Positions 22,851-37,800 of a stretch of DNA of 64,000 nt are shown in pieces (within the stretch, counting starts at the first letter, position 1; each line of letters starts with the position of its first letter). The notes beneath the pieces are model-generated. The model did not search any database. It worked only from the letters and a program-made list of their open reading frames with translations, and was not told where the DNA came from. The position numbers were made by a program, and so were the translations under genes. The stretch covers positions 43,535,327 to 43,599,326 of the forward strand of contig CM049308.1 of the NCBI GenBank assembly GCA_026874595.1, in the 5' to 3' direction. Source of the DNA: Sipunculus nudus (lineage: Eukaryota > Annelida > Sipuncula > Golfingiida > Sipunculidae).

Positions 22851-25800
22851 GATCGTGTTTTGTTCAAAAATGGCCGATTTAAATTGCGAAAGAAGCGTTT
22901 AAGAAGCTTCATTAGGCCAATAGGACCTGTTACAAACGTCGTTTTCGCGGAAATCAGCTCGGTTTTCGTGTAATACAAGATCGTGTTTTCTGCAAAAATG
23001 GCCGATTTAAATTGCGAAAGAAGCGTTTTAGAAGCTTCATTAGGCCATTTAGGACCTGTTACAAACGTCGTTTTCGCCGAAATCAGCTCGGTTTTCGCGT
23101 AATACAAGATCATGTTTTCTGCAAAAATGGCCGATTTAAATTGCGAAAGAAGCGTTTTAGAAGCTTCATTAGGCCAATAGGACCTGTTACAAACGTCGTT
23201 TTCGCGGAAATCAGCTCGGTTTTCGTGTAATACAAGATCTTGTTTTGTGCAAAAACGGCCGTTGTCTGATGCGAAAGAAGCGTTTTAGAAGCTTCATTCG
23301 GCCATTTAGGACCTGTTACAAACGTCGTTTTCGCCGAAATAAGCTCGGTTTTCGCGTAATACAAGATCGTGTTTTCTGCAAAAATGGCCGATTTAAATTG
23401 CGAAAGAAGCGTTTTAGAAGCTTCATTAGGCCATTTAGGACCTGTTACAAACGTCGTTTTCGCCGAAATCAGCTCGGTTTTCGCGTAATACAAGATCATG
23501 TTTTCTGCAAAAATTGCCGATTTAAATTGCGAAAGAAGCGTTTAAGAAGCTTCATTAGGCCAATAGGACCTGTTACAAACGTCGTTTTTGCGGAAATCAG
23601 CTCGGTTTTCGTGTAATACAAGATCGTGTTTTCTGCAAAAATGGCCGATTTAAATTGCGAAAGAAGCGTTTTAGAAGCTTCATTAGGCCATTTAGGACCT
23701 GTTACAAACGTCGTTTTCGCCGAAATCAGCTCGGTTTTCGCGTAATACAAGATCGTGTTTTGTGCAAAGATGGCCGATTTAAAATGCGAAAGAAGCGTTT
23801 TAGAAGCTTCATTAGGCCATTTAGGACCTGTTACAAACGTTTTCGCCGAAATTAGCTCGGTTTTCGCGTAAAACAAGATCGTGTTTTCTGCAAAAATGGC
23901 CGATTTAAATTGCGAAAGAAGCGTTTTAGAAGCTTCATTCGACCATTTAGGACCTGTTACAAACGTCGTTTTCGCCGGAATCAGCTCGGTTTTCGCGTAA
24001 TACAAGATCGTGTTTTGTGCAAAAATAGCTGATTTAAATCGCGAACGAAGCGTTTTAGAAGCTTCATTAGGCTATTTAGGACCTGTTACAAACGTCGTTT
24101 TCGCCGAAATCAGCTCGGTTTCGCGTAATACAAGATCGTGTTTTCTGCAAAAATGGCCGATTTAAATTGCGAAAGAAGCGTTTCAGAAGCTTCATTAGTC
24201 CATTTAGGACCTGTTACAAACGACGTTTTCGCCGAAATCACCTCGGTTTTCGCGCAATACAAGATCGTGTTTTCTGCAAAAATGGCCGATTTAAATTGCG
24301 AAAGAAGCGTTTTAGAAGCTTCATTAGGCCATTTAGGACCTGTTACAAACGTCGTTTTCGCCGAAATCAGCTCGGTTTTCGCGTAATACAAGATCGTGTT
24401 TTCTGCCAAAATGGCCGATTTAAATTGCGAAAGAAGCCCTTTAGGATCTTCATTACCCAGTTTAGGACCTGTTACAAACGTCGTTTTCGCCGAAATCAGC
24501 TCGGTTTTCGCGTAATATAAAATCGTGTTTTGTGCAAAAATGGCCGATTTAAATTGCGAAAGAAGCGTTTTAGAAGCTTCATTAGGCCATTTAGGACCTG
24601 TTACAAACGTCGTTTTCGCCGAAATCAGCTCGGTTTTCGCGTAATACAAGATCGGGTTTTCTGCAAAAATGGCCGATTAAAATTGCGAAAGAAGCGTTTT
24701 AGAAGCTTCATAAGCCCATTTAGGACCCGTTACAAACGTCGTTTTCGCCGAAATCAGCTCGGTTTTCGCGTAATACAAGATTATGTTTTCTGCAAAAATT
24801 GCCGATTTAAATTGCGAAAGAAGCGTTTTAGAAGCTTCATTAGGCCATTTAGGACCTGTTACAAACGTCGTTTTATCCGAAATCAGCTCGGTTTTCGCGT
24901 AATACAAGATCATGTTTTCTGCAAAAATTGCCGATTTAAATTGCGAAAGAAGCGTTTAAGAAGCTTCATTAGGCCAATAGGACCTGTTACAAACGTCGTT
25001 TTCGCGGAAATCAGCTCGGTTTTCGTGTAATACAAGATCGTGTTTTCTGCAAAAATGGCCGATTTAAATTGCGAAAGAAGCGTTTTAGAAGCTTCATTAG
25101 GCCATTTAGGACCTGTTACAAACGTCGTTTTCGCCGAAATCAGCTCGGTTTTCGCGTAATATAAAATCGTGTTTTGTGCAAAAATGGCCGATTTAAATTG
25201 CGAAAGAAGCGTTTTAGAAGCTTCATTAGGCCATTTAGGACCTGTTACAAACGTCGTTTTCGCCGAAATCAGCTCGGTTTTCGCGTAATACAAGATCGGG
25301 TTTTCTGCAAAAATGGCCGATTCAAATTGCGAAAGAAGCGTTTTAGAAGCTTCATAAGCCCATTTAGGACCCGTTACAAACGTCGTTTTCGCCGAAATCA
25401 GCTCGGTTTTCGCGTAATACAAGATCGTGTTTTGTGCAAAAACGGCCGTTGTCTGATGCGAAAGAAGCGTTTTAGAAGCTTCATTCGGCCATTTAGGACC
25501 TGTTACAAACGTCGTTTTCGCCGAAATAAGCTCGGTTTTCGCGTAATACAAGATCGTGTTTTCTGCAAAAATGGCCGATTTAAATTGCGAAAGAAGCGTT
25601 TTAGAAGCTTCATTAGGCCATTTAGGACCTGTTACAAACGTCGTTTTCGCCGGAATCAGCTCGGTTTTCGCGTAATACAAGATCGTGTTTTGTGCAAAAA
25701 TAGCTGATTTAAATCGCGAACGAAGCGTTTTAGAAGCTTCATTAGGCCATTTAGGACCTGTTACAAACGTCGTTTTCGCCGAAATCAGCTCGGTTTCGCG

Positions 25801-28800
25801 TAATACAAGATCGTGTTTTCTGCAAAAATGGCCGATTTAAATTGCGAAAGAAGCGTTTTAGAAGCTTCATTAGTCCATTTAGGACCTGTTACAAACGACG
25901 TTTTCGCCGAAATCACCTCGGTTTTCGCGCAATACAAGATCGTGTTTTCTGCAAAAATGGCCGATTTAAATTGCGAAAGAAGCGTTTTAGAAGCTTCATT
26001 AGGCCATTTAGGACCTGTTACAAACGTCGTTTTCGCCGGAATCAGCTCGGTTTTCGCGTAATACAAGATCGTGTTTTGTGCAAAAATAGCTGATTTAAAT
26101 CGCGAACGAAGCGTTTTAGAAGCTTCATTAGGCCATTTAGGACCTGTTACAAACGTCGTTTTCGCCGAAATCAGCTCGGTTTCGCGTAATACAAGATCGT
26201 GTTTTCTGCAAAAATGGCCGATTTAAATTGCGAAAGAAGCGTTTTAGAAGCTTCATTAGTCCATTTAGGACCTGTTACAAACGACGTTTTCGCCGAAATC
26301 ACCTCGGTTTTCGCGCAATACAAGATCGTGTTTTCTGCAAAAATGGCCGATTTAAATTGCGAAAGAAGCGTTTTAGAAGCTTCATTAGGCCATTTAGGAC
26401 CTGTTACAAACGTCGTTTTCGCCGATATCAGCTCGGTTTTGGCGTAATACAAGATCGTGTTTTGTGCAAAAACGGCCGTTGTCTGATGCGAAAGAAGCGT
26501 TTTAGAAGCTTCATTCGGCCATTTAGGACCTGTTACAAACGTCGTTTTCGCCGAAATAAGCTCGGTTTTCGCGTAATACAAGATCGTGTTTTCTGCAAAA
26601 ATGGCCGATTTAAATTGCGAAAGAAGCGTTTTAGAAGCTTCATTAGGCCATTTAGGACCTGTTACAAACGTCGTTTTCGCCGAAATCAGCTCGGTTTTCG
26701 CGTAATACAAGATCGTGTTTTGTTCAAAAATGGCCGATTTAAATTGCGAAAGAAGCGTTTAAGAAGCTTCATTAGGCCAATAGGACCTGTTACAAACGTC
26801 GTTTTCGCGGAAATCAGCTCGGTTTTCGTGTAATACAAGATCGTGTTTTCTGCAAAAATGGCCGATTTAAATTGCGAAAGAAGCGTTTTAGAAGCTTCAT
26901 TAGGCCATTTAGGACCTGTTACAAACGTCGTTTTCGCCGAAATCAGCTCGGTTTTCGCGTAATACAAGATCGTGTTTTGTGCAAAGATGGCCGATTTAAA
27001 ATGCGAAAGAAGCGTTTTAGAAGCTTCATTAGGCCATTTAGGACCTGTTACAAACGTCGTTTTCGCCGAAATCAGCTCGGTTTTCGCGTAATACAAGATC
27101 GTGTTTTCTGCAAAAATGGCCGATTTAAATTGCGAAAGAAGCGTTTTAGAAGCTTCATTAGGCCATTTAGGACCTGTTACAAACGTCGTTTTCGCCGAAA
27201 TCAGCTCGGTTTTCGTGTAATACAAGATCGTGTTTTCTGCAAAAATGGCCGATTTAAATTGCGAAAGAAGCGTTTTAGAAGCTTCATTAGGACCTGTTAC
27301 AAACGTCGTTTTCGCCGAAATCAGCTCGGTTTTCGCGTAATACAAGATCGTGTTTTGTGCAAAGATGGCCGATTTAAAATGCGAAAGAAGCGTTTTAGAA
27401 GCTTCATTAGGCCATTTAGGACCTGTTACAAACGTTTTCGCCGAAATTAGCTCGGTTTTCGCGTAAAACAAGATCGTGTTTTCTGCAAAAATGGCCGATT
27501 TAAATTGCGAAAGAAGCGTTTTAGAAGCTTCATTCGACCATTTAGGACCTGTTACAAACGTCGTTTTCGCCGGAATCAGCTCGGTTTTCGCGTAATACAA
27601 GATCGTGTTTTGTGCAAAAATAGCTGATTTAAATCGCGAACGAAGCGTTTTAGAAGCTTCATTAGGCCATTTAGGACCTGTTACAAACGTCGTTTTCGCC
27701 GAAATAAGCTCGGTTTTCGCGTAATACAAGATCGTGTTTTCTGCAAAAATGGCCGATTTAAATTGCGAAAGAAGCGTTTTAGAAGCTTCATTTGGCCATT
27801 TAGGACCTGTTACAAACGTCGTTTTCGCCGAAATCAGCTCGGTTTTCGCGTAATACAAGATCGTGTTTTCTGCAAAAATGGCCGATTTAAATTGCGAAAG
27901 AAGCGTTTTAGAAGCTTCATTAGGCCATTTAGGACCTGTTACAAACGTCGTTTTCGCCGAAATCAGCTCGGTTTTCGCGTAATACAAGATCGTGTTTTGT
28001 GCAAAAACGGCCGTTGTCTGATGCGAAAGAAGCGTTTTAGAAGCTTCATTCGGCCATTTAGGACCTGTTACAAACGTCGTTTTCGCCGAAATAAGCTCGG
28101 TTTTCGCGTAATACAAGATCGTGTTTTCTGCAAAAATGGCCGATTTAAATTGCGAAAGAAGCGTTTTAGAAGCTTCATTAGGCCATTTAGGACCTGTTAC
28201 AAACGTCGTTTTCGCCGAAATCAGCTCGGTTTTCGCGTAATACAAGATCGTGTTTTGTTAAAAAATGGTCGATTTAAATTGCGAAAGAAGCGTTTAAGAA
28301 GCTTCATTAGGACATTTAGGACCTGTTACAAACGTCGTTTTCGCCGAAATCAGCTCGGTTTTCGTGTAATACAAGATCGTGTTTTCTGCAAAAATGGCCG
28401 ATTTAAATTGCGAAAGAAGCGTTTTAGAAGCTTCATTAGGCCATTTAGGACCTGTTACAAACGTCGTTTTCGCCGAAATCAGCTCGGTTTTCGCGTAATA
28501 CAAGATTGTGTTTTCTGCAAAAATGGCCGATTTAAAATGCGAAAAAAAGCATTTAAGAAGCTTCATTATGCCATTTAGGACCTGTTACAAACGTCGTTTT
28601 CGCCGAATTCATCTCGGTTTTCGCGTAAAACAAGATCGTGTTTTCTGCAAAAATGGCCGATTTAAATTGCGAAAGAAGCGTTTTAGAAGCATCATTATGC
28701 CATTTAGGACCTGTTACAAACGTCGTTTTCGCCGAAATCAGCTCGGTTTTCGCGTAATACAAGATCGTGTTTTCTGCAAAAATGGCCGATTCAAATTGCG

Positions 28801-31800
28801 AAAGAAGCGTTTTAAAAGCTCCATTAGGCCATTTAGGACCTGTTACAAACGTCGTTTTCGCCGAAATCAGCTCGGTTTTCGCGTAATACAAGATCGTGTT
28901 TTCTGCAAAAATGGCCGATTTAAATTGCGAAAGAAGCGTTTTAGAAGCTTCATTAGGCCATTTAGGACCTGTTACAAACGTCGTTTTCGCCGAATCAGCT
29001 CGGTTTTCGTGTAATACAAGATCGTGTTTTCTGCAAAAATGGCCGATTTAAATTGCGAAAGAAGCGTTTTAGAAGCTTCATTAGGACCTGTTACAAACGT
29101 CGTTTTCGCCGAAATCAGCTGGGTTTTCGCGTAATACAAGATCGTGTTTTCTGCAAAGATGGCCGATTTAAAATGCGAAAGAAGCGTTTTAGAAGCTTCA
29201 TTAGGCCATTTAGGACCTGTTACAAACGTTTTCGCCGAAATTAGCTCGGTTTTCGCGTAAAACAAGATCGTGTTTTCTGCAAAAATGGCCGATTTAAATT
29301 GCGAAAGAAGCGTTTTAGAAGCTTCATTCGACCATTTAGGACCTGTTACAAACGTCGTTTTCGCCGGAATCAGCTCGGTTTTCGCGTAATACAAGATCGT
29401 GTTTTCTGCAAAAATGGCCGATTTAAATTGCGAAAGAAGCGTTTTAGAAGCTTCATTTGGCCATTTAGGACCTGTTACAAACGTCGTTTTCGCCGAAATC
29501 AGCTCGGTTTTCGCGTAATACAAGATCGTGTTTTCTGCAAAAATGGCCGATTTAAATTGCGAAAGAAGCGTTTTAGAAGCTTCATTAGGCCATTTAGGAC
29601 CTGTTACAAACGTCGTTTTCGCCGAAATCAGCTCGGTTTTCGCGTAATACAAGATCGTGTTTTGTGCAAAAACGGCCGTTGTCTGATGCGAAAGAAGCGT
29701 TTTAGAAGCTTCATTCGGCCATTTAGGACCTGTTACAAACGTCGTTTTCGCCGAAATAAGCTCGGTTTTCGCGTAATACAAGATCGTGTTTTCTGCAAAA
29801 AATGGCCGATTTAAATTGCGAAAGAAGCGTTTTTAGAAGCTTCATTAGGCCATTTAGGACCTGTTACAAACGTCGTTTTCGCCGAAATCAGCTCGGTTTT
29901 CGCGTAATACAAGATCGTGTTTTGTTAAAGAATGGTCGATTTAAATTGCGAAAGAAGCGTTTAAGAAGCTTCATTAGGACATTTAGGACCTGTTACAAAC
30001 GTCGTTTTCGCCGAAATCAGCTCGGTTTTTCGTGTAATACAAGATCGTGTTTTCTGCAAAAATGGCCGATTTAAATTACGAAAGAAGCGTTTTAGAAGCT
30101 TCATTAGGCCATTTAGGACCTGTTACAAACGTCGTTTTCGCCGAAATCAGCTCGGTTTTCGCGTAATACAAGATTGTGTTTTCTGCAAAAATGGCCGATT
30201 TAAAATGCGAAAAAAAGCATTTAAGAAGCTTCATTGTGCCATTTAGGACCTGTTACAAACGTCGTTTTCGCCGAATTCATCTCGGTTTTCGCGTAAAACA
30301 AGATCGTGTTTTCTGCAAAAATGGCCGATTTAAATTGCGAAAGAAGCGTTTTAGAAGCATCATTATGCCATTTAGGACCTGTTACAAACGTCGTTTTCGC
30401 CGAAATCAGCTCGGTTTTCGCGCAATACAAGATCGTGTTTTCTGGAAAAATGGCCGATTTAAATTGCGAAAGAAGCGTTTTAGAAGCTTCATTAGGCCAT
30501 TTAGGACCTGTTACAAACGTCGTTTTCGCCGAAATCAGCTCGGTTTTCGCGTAATACAAGATCGTGTTTTCTGCAAAAATGGCCGATTTAAATTGCGAAA
30601 GAAGCGTTTTAGAAGCTTCATTAGGCCATTTAGGACCTGTTACAAACGTCGTTTTCGCCGAAATCAGCTCGGTTTTCGCGTAATACAAGATCGTGTTTTC
30701 TGCAAAAATGGCCGATTTAAATTGCGAAAGAAGCGTTTTTAGAAGCTTCATTAGGCCATTTAGGACCTGTTACAAACGTCGTTTTGGCCGAAATCAGCTC
30801 GGTTTTCGCGTAATACAAGATCGTGTTTTCTGCAAAAATGGCCGATTTAAATTGCGAAAGAAGCGTTTTAGAAGCTTCATTAGGCCATTTAGGACCTGTT
30901 ACAAACGTCGTTTTCGCCGAAATCAGCTCGGTTTTCGTGTAATACAAGATCGTGTTTTCTGCAAAAATGGCCGATTTAAATTGCGAAAGAAGCGTTTTAG
31001 AAGCTTCATTAGGCCATTTAGGACCTGTTACAAACGTCGTTTTCGCCGAAAATCAGCTCGGTTTTCGCGTAATACAAGATCGTGTTTTGTTAAAAAATGG
31101 TCGATTTAATTGCGAAAGAAGCGTTTAAGAAGCTTCATTAGGACATTTAGGACCTGTTACAAACGTCGTTTTCGCCGAAATCAGCTCGGTTTTCGTGTAA
31201 TACAAGATCGTGTTTTCTGCAAAAATGGCCGATTTAAATTACGAAAGAAGCGTTTTAGAAGCTTCATTAGGCCATTTAGGACCTGTTACAAACGTCGTGT
31301 TCGCCGAAATCAGCTCGGTTTTCGCGTAATACAAGATTGTGTTTTTCTGCAAAAATGGCCGATTTAAAATGCGAAAAAAAAGCATTTAAGAAGCTTCATT
31401 GTGCCATTTAGGACCTGTTACAAACGTCGTTTTTCGCCGAATTCATCTCGGTTTTCGCGTAAAACAAGATCGTGTTTTCTGCAAAAATGGCCGATTTAAA
31501 TTGCGAAAGAAGCGTTTTAGAAGCATCATTATGCCATTTAGGACCTGTTACAAAACGTCGTTTTCGCCGAAATCAGCTCGGTTTTCGCGCAATCCAAGAT
31601 CGTGTTTTCTGGAAAAATGGCCGATTTAAATTGCGAAAGAAGCGTTTTAGAAGCTTCATTAGGCCATTTAGGACCTGTTACAAACGTCGTTTTCGCCGAA
31701 ATCAGCTCGGTTTTCGCGTAATACAAGATCGTGTTTTCTGCAAAATGGCCGATTTAAATTGCGAAAGAAGCGTTTTAGAAGCTTCATTAGGCCATTTAGG

Positions 31801-34800
31801 ACCTGTTACAAACGTCGTTTCGCCGAAATCAGCTCGGTTTTCGCGTAATACAAGATCGTGTTTTCTGCAAAAATGCCGATTTAAATTGCGAAAGAAGCGT
31901 TTTAGAAGCTTCATTAGGCCATTTAGGACCTGTTACAAACGTCGTTTTGCGCCGAAATCAGCTCGGTTTTCGCGTAATACAAGATCGTGTTTTCTGCAAA
32001 AATGGCCGATTTAAATTGCGAAAGAAGCGTTTTAGAAGCTTCATTAGGCCCATTTAGGACCTGTTACAAACGTCGTTTTCGCCGAAATCAGCTCGGTTTT
32101 CGTGTAATACAAGATCGTGTTTTCTGCAAAAAATGGCCGATTTAAATTGCGAAAGAAGCGTTTTAGAAGCTTCATTAGGACCTGTTACAAACGTCGTTTT
32201 CGCCGAAATCAGCTCGGTTTTCGCGTAATACAAGATCGTGTTTTGTGCAAAGATGGCCGATTTAAAATGCGAAAGAAGCGTTTTAGAAGCTTCATTAGGC
32301 CATTTAGGACCTGTTACAAACGTTTTCGCCGAAATTAGCTCGGTTTTCGCGTAAAACAAGATCATGTTTTCTGCAAAAATGGCCGATTTAAATTGCGAAA
32401 GAAGCGTTATAGAAGCTTCATTCGACCATTTAGGACCTGTTACAAACGTCGTTTTCGCCGGAATCAGCTCGGTTTTCGCGTAATACAAGATCGTGTTTTG
32501 TGCAAAAAATAGCTGATTTAAATCGCGAACGAAGCGTTTTAGAAGCTTCATTAGGCCATTTAGGACCTGTTACAAACGTCGTTTTCGCCGAAATAAGCTC
32601 GGTTTTCGCGTAATACAAGATCGTGTTTTCTGCAAAAATGGCCGATTTAAATTGCGAAAGAAGCGTTTTAGAAGCTTCATTTGGCCATTTAGGACCTGTT
32701 ACAAACGTCGTTTTCGCCGAAATCAGCTCGGTTTTCGCGTAATACAAGATCGTGTTTTTCTGCAAAAATGGCCGATTTAAATTGCGAAAGAAGCGTTTTA
32801 GAAGCTTCATTAGGCCCTTTAGGATCTGTTACAAACGTCGTTTTCGCCGAAATCAGCTCGGTTTTCGCGTAATACAAGATCGTGTTTTGTGCAAAAACGG
32901 CCGTTGTCTGATGCGAAAGAAGCGTTTTAGAAGCTTCATTCGGCCATTTAGGACTGTTACAAACGTCGTTTTCGCCGAAATAAGCTCGGTTTTCGCGTAA
33001 TACAAGATCGTGTTTTCTGCAAAAATGGCCGATTTAAATTGCGAAAGAAGCGTTTTAGAAGCTTCATTAGGCCATTTAGGACCTGTTACAAACGTCGTTT
33101 TCGCCGAAATCAGCTCGGTTTTCGCGTAATACAAGATCGTGTTTTGTTAAAAAATGGTCGATTTAAATTGCGAAAGAAGCGTTTAAGAAGCTTCATTAGG
33201 ACATTTAGGACCTGTTACAAACGTCGTTTTCGCCGAAATCAGCTCGGTTTTCGTGTAATACAAGATCGTGTTTTCTGCAAAAATGGCCGATTTAAATTGC
33301 GAAAGAAGCGTTTTAGAAGCTTGATTAGGCCATTTAGGACCTGTTACAAACGTCGTTTTTCGCCGAAATCAGCTCGGTTTTCGCGTAATACAAGATTGTG
33401 TTTTCTGCAAAAATGGCCGATTTAAAATGCGAAAAAAAGCATTTAAGAGCTTCATTATGCCATTTAGGACCTGTTACAAACGTCGTTTTCGCCGAATTCA
33501 TCTCGGTTTTCGCGTAAAACAAGATCGTGTTTTCCTGCAAAAATGGCCGATTTAAATTGCGAAGAAGCGTTTTAGAAGCATCATTATGCCATTTAGGACC
33601 TGTTACAAACGTCGTTTTCGCCGAAATCAGCTCGGTTTTCGCGTAATACAAGATCGTGTTTTCTGCAAAAATGGCCGATTCAAATTGCGAAAGAAGCGTT
33701 TTAAAAGCTTCATTAGGCCATTTAGGACCTGTTACAAACGTCGTTTTCGCCGAAATCAGCTCGGTTTTCGCGTAATACAAGATCGTGTTTTCTGCAAAAA
33801 TGGCCGATTTAAATTGCGAAAAGAAGCGTTTTAGAAGCTTCATTAGGCCATTTAGGACCTGTTACAAACGTCGTTTTCGCCGAAATCAGCTCGGTTTTCG
33901 CGTAATACAAGATCGTGTTTTCTGCAAAAATGGCCGATTTAAATTGCGAAAGAAGCGTTTTAGAAGCTTCATTAGGCCATTTAGGACCTGTTACAAACGT
34001 CGTTTTCGCGGAAATCAGCTCGGTGTTCGCGTAATACAAGATCGTGTTTTCTGCAAAAATGGCCGATTTAAAATGCGAAAGAAAGCGTTTTAGAAGCTTC
34101 TTTAGGCCATTTAGGACCTGTTACAAACGTCGTTTTCGCCGAAATCAGCTCGGTTTTCGCGTAATACAAGATCGTGTTTTCTGCAAAAATGGCCGATTTA
34201 AATTGCAAAAAGAAGCGTTTTAGAAGCTTCATTAGGCCATTTAGGACCTGTTACAAACGTCGTTTTCGCCGAAATCAGCTCGGTTTTCGCGTAATACAAG
34301 ATCGTGTTTTCTGGAAAATGGCCGATTTAAAATGCGAAAGAAGCGATTTAGAAGCTTCATTAGGCCATTTAGGACCTGTTACAAACGTCGTTTTCGCCGA
34401 AATAAGCTCGGTTTTCGCGTAATACAAGATCGTGTTTTCTGCAAAAATGGCCGATTTAAATTGCGAAAGAAGCGTTTTAGAAGCTTTCATTAGGCCATTT
34501 AGGACCTGTTACAAACGTCGTTTTCGCCGGAATCAGCTCGGTTTTCGCGTAATACAAGATCGTGTTTTGTGCAAAAATAGCTGATTTAAATCGCGAACGA
34601 AGCGTTTTAGAAGCTTCATTAGGCCATTTAGGACCTGTTACAAACGTCGTTTTCGCCGAAATCAGCTCGGTTTCGCGTAATACAAGATCGTGTTTTCTGC
34701 AAAAATGGCCGATTTAAATTGCGAAAGAAGCGTTTTAGAAGCTTCATTAGTCCATTTAGGACCTGTTACAAACGACGTTTTCGCCGAAATCAGCTCGGTT

Positions 34801-37800
34801 TTCGCGTAATACAAGATCGTGTTTTGTTCAAAAATGGCCGATTTAAATTGCGAAAGAAGCGTTTAAGAAGCTTCATTAGGCCAATAGGACCTGTTACAAA
34901 CGTCGTTTTCGCGGAAATCAGCTCGGTTTTCGTGTAATACAAGATCGTGTTTTCTGCAAAAATGGCCGATTTAAATTGCGAAAGAAGCGTTTTAGAAGCT
35001 TCATTAGGCCATTTAGGACCTGTTACAAACGTCGTTTTCGCCGAAATCAGCTCGGTTTTCGCGTAATACAAGATCGTGTTTTGTGCAAAGATGGCCGATT
35101 TAAAATGCGAAAGAAGCGTTTTAGAAGCTTCATTAGGCCATTTAGGACCTGTTACAAACGTCGTTTTCGCCGAATCAGCTCGGTTTTCGGCGTAATACAA
35201 GATCGTGTTTTTCTGCAAAAATGGCCGATTTAAATTGCGAAAGAAGCGTTTTAGAAGCTTCATTAGGCCATTTAGGACCTGTTACAAACGTCGTTTTCGC
35301 CGCGAAATCAGCTCGGTTTTCGTGTAATACAAGATCGTGTTTTCTGCAAAAATGGCCGATTTAAATTGCGAAAGAAGCGTTTTAGAAGCTCATTAGGGAC
35401 CTGTTACAAACGTCGTTTTCGCCGAAATCAGCTCGGTTTTTCGCGTAATACAAGATCGTGTTTTGTGCAAAGATGGCCGATTTAAAATGCGAAAGAAGCG
35501 TTTTAGAAGCTTCATTAGGCCATTTAGGACCTGTTACAAACGTTTTCGCCGAAATTAGCTCGGTTTTCGCGTAAAACAAGATCGTGTTTTCTGCAAAAAT
35601 GGCCGATTTAAATTGCGAAAGAAGCGTTTTAGAAGCTTCATTCGACCATTTAGGACCTGTTACAAACGTCGTTTTCGCCGGAATCAGCTCGGTTTTTCGC
35701 GTAATACAAGATCGTGTTTTGTGCAAAAATAGCTGATTTAAATCGCGAACGAAGCGTTTTAGAAGCTTCATTAGGCCATTTAGGACCTGTTACAAACGTC
35801 GTTTTCGCCGAAATAAGCTCGGTTTTCGCGTAATACAAGATCGTGTTTTCTGCAAAAATGGCCGATTTAAATTGCGAAAGAAGCGTTTTAGAAGCTTCAT
35901 TTGGCCATTTAGGACCTGTTACAAACGTCGTTTTCGCCGAAATCAGCTCGGTTTTCGCGTAATACAAGATCGTGTTTTCTGCAAAAATGGCCGATTTAAA
36001 TTGCGAAAGAAGCGTTTTAGAAGCTTCATTAGGCCATTTAGGACCTGTTACAAACGTCGTTTTCGCCGAAATCAGCTCGGTTTTCGCGTAATACAAGATC
36101 GTGTTTTGTGCAAAAACGGCCCGTTGTCTGATGCGAAAGAGCGTTTTAGAAGCTTCATTCGGCCATTTAGGACCTGTTACAAACGTCGTTTTCGCCGAAA
36201 TAGCTCGGTTTTCGCGTAATACAAGATCGTGTTTTCTGCAAAAATGGCCGATTTAAATTGCGAAAGAAGCGTTTTAGAAGCTTCATTAGGCCATTTAGGA
36301 CCTGTTACAAACGTCGTTTTCGCCGAAATCAGCTCGGTTTTCGCGTAATACAAGATCGTGTTTTGTTAAAAAATGGTCGATTTAAATTGCGAAAGAAGCG
36401 TTTAAGAAGCTTCATTAGGACATTTAGGACTGTTACAAACGTCGTTTTCGCCGAAATCAGCTCGGTTTTCGTGTAATACAAGATCGTGTTTTCTGCAAAA
36501 ATGGCCGATTTAAATTGCGAAAGAAGCGTTTTAGAAGCTTCATTAGGCCATTTAGGACCTGTTACAAACGTCGTTTTCGCCGAAATCAGCTCGGTTTTCG
36601 CGTAATACAAGATTGTGTTTTCTGCAAAAATGGCCGATTTAAAATGCGAAAAAAAGCATTTAAGAAGCTTCATTATGCCATTTAGGACCTGTTACAACGT
36701 CGTTTTCGCCGAATTCATCTCGGTTTTCGCGTAAAACAAGATCGTGTTTTCTGCAAAAATGGCCGATTTAAATTGCGAAAGAAGCGTTTTTAGAAGCATC
36801 GTTATGCCATTTAGGACCTGTTACAAACGTCGTTTTCGCCGAAATCAGCTCGGTTTTCGCGTAATACAAGATCGTGTTTTCTGCAAAAATGGCCGATTCA
36901 AATTGCGAAAGAGCGTTTTAAAAGCTCCATTAGGCCATTTAGGACCTGTTACAAACGTCGTTTTCGCCGAAATCAGCTCGGTTTTTCGCGTAATACAAGA
37001 TCGTGTTTTCTGCAAAAATGGCCGATTTAAATTGCGAAAGAAGCGTTTTAGAAGCTTCATTAGGCCATTTAGGACCTGTTACAAACGTCCGTTTTCGCCG
37101 AAATCAGCTCGGTTTTCGTGTAATACAAGATCGTGTTTTCTGCAAGATGGCCGATTTAAATTGCGAAAGAAGCGTTTTAGAAGCTTCATTAGGACCTGTT
37201 ACAAACGCCGTTTTCGCCGAAATCAGCTCGGTTTTCGCGTAATACAAGATCGTGTTTTCTGCAAAGATGGCCGATTTAAAATGCGAAAGAAGCGTTTTAG
37301 AGCTTCATTAGGCCATTTAGGACCTGTTACAAACGTTTTTCGCCGAAATTAGCTCGGTTTTCGCGTAAAACAAGATCGTGTTTTCTGCAAAAATGGCCGA
37401 TTTAAATTGCGAAAGAAGCGTTTTAGAAGCTTCATTCGACATTTAGGACCTGTTCAAACGTCGTTTTCGCCGGAATCAGCTCGGTTTTCGCGTAATACAG
37501 ATCGTGTTTTCTGCAAAAATGCCGATTTAAATTGCGAAAGAAGCGTTTTAGGAAGCTTCATTTGGCCATTTAGGACCTGTTACAAACGTCGTTTTCGCCG
37601 AAATCAGCTCGGTTTTCGCGTAATACAAGATCGTGTTTTCTGCAAAAATGGCCGATTTAAATTGCGAAAGAAGCGTTTTAGAAGCTTCATTAGGCCATTT
37701 AGGACCTGTTACAAACGTCGTTTTCGCCGAAATCAGCTCGGTTTTCGCGTAATACAAGATCGTGTTTTCTGCAAAAATGGCCGATTCAAATTGCGAAAGA

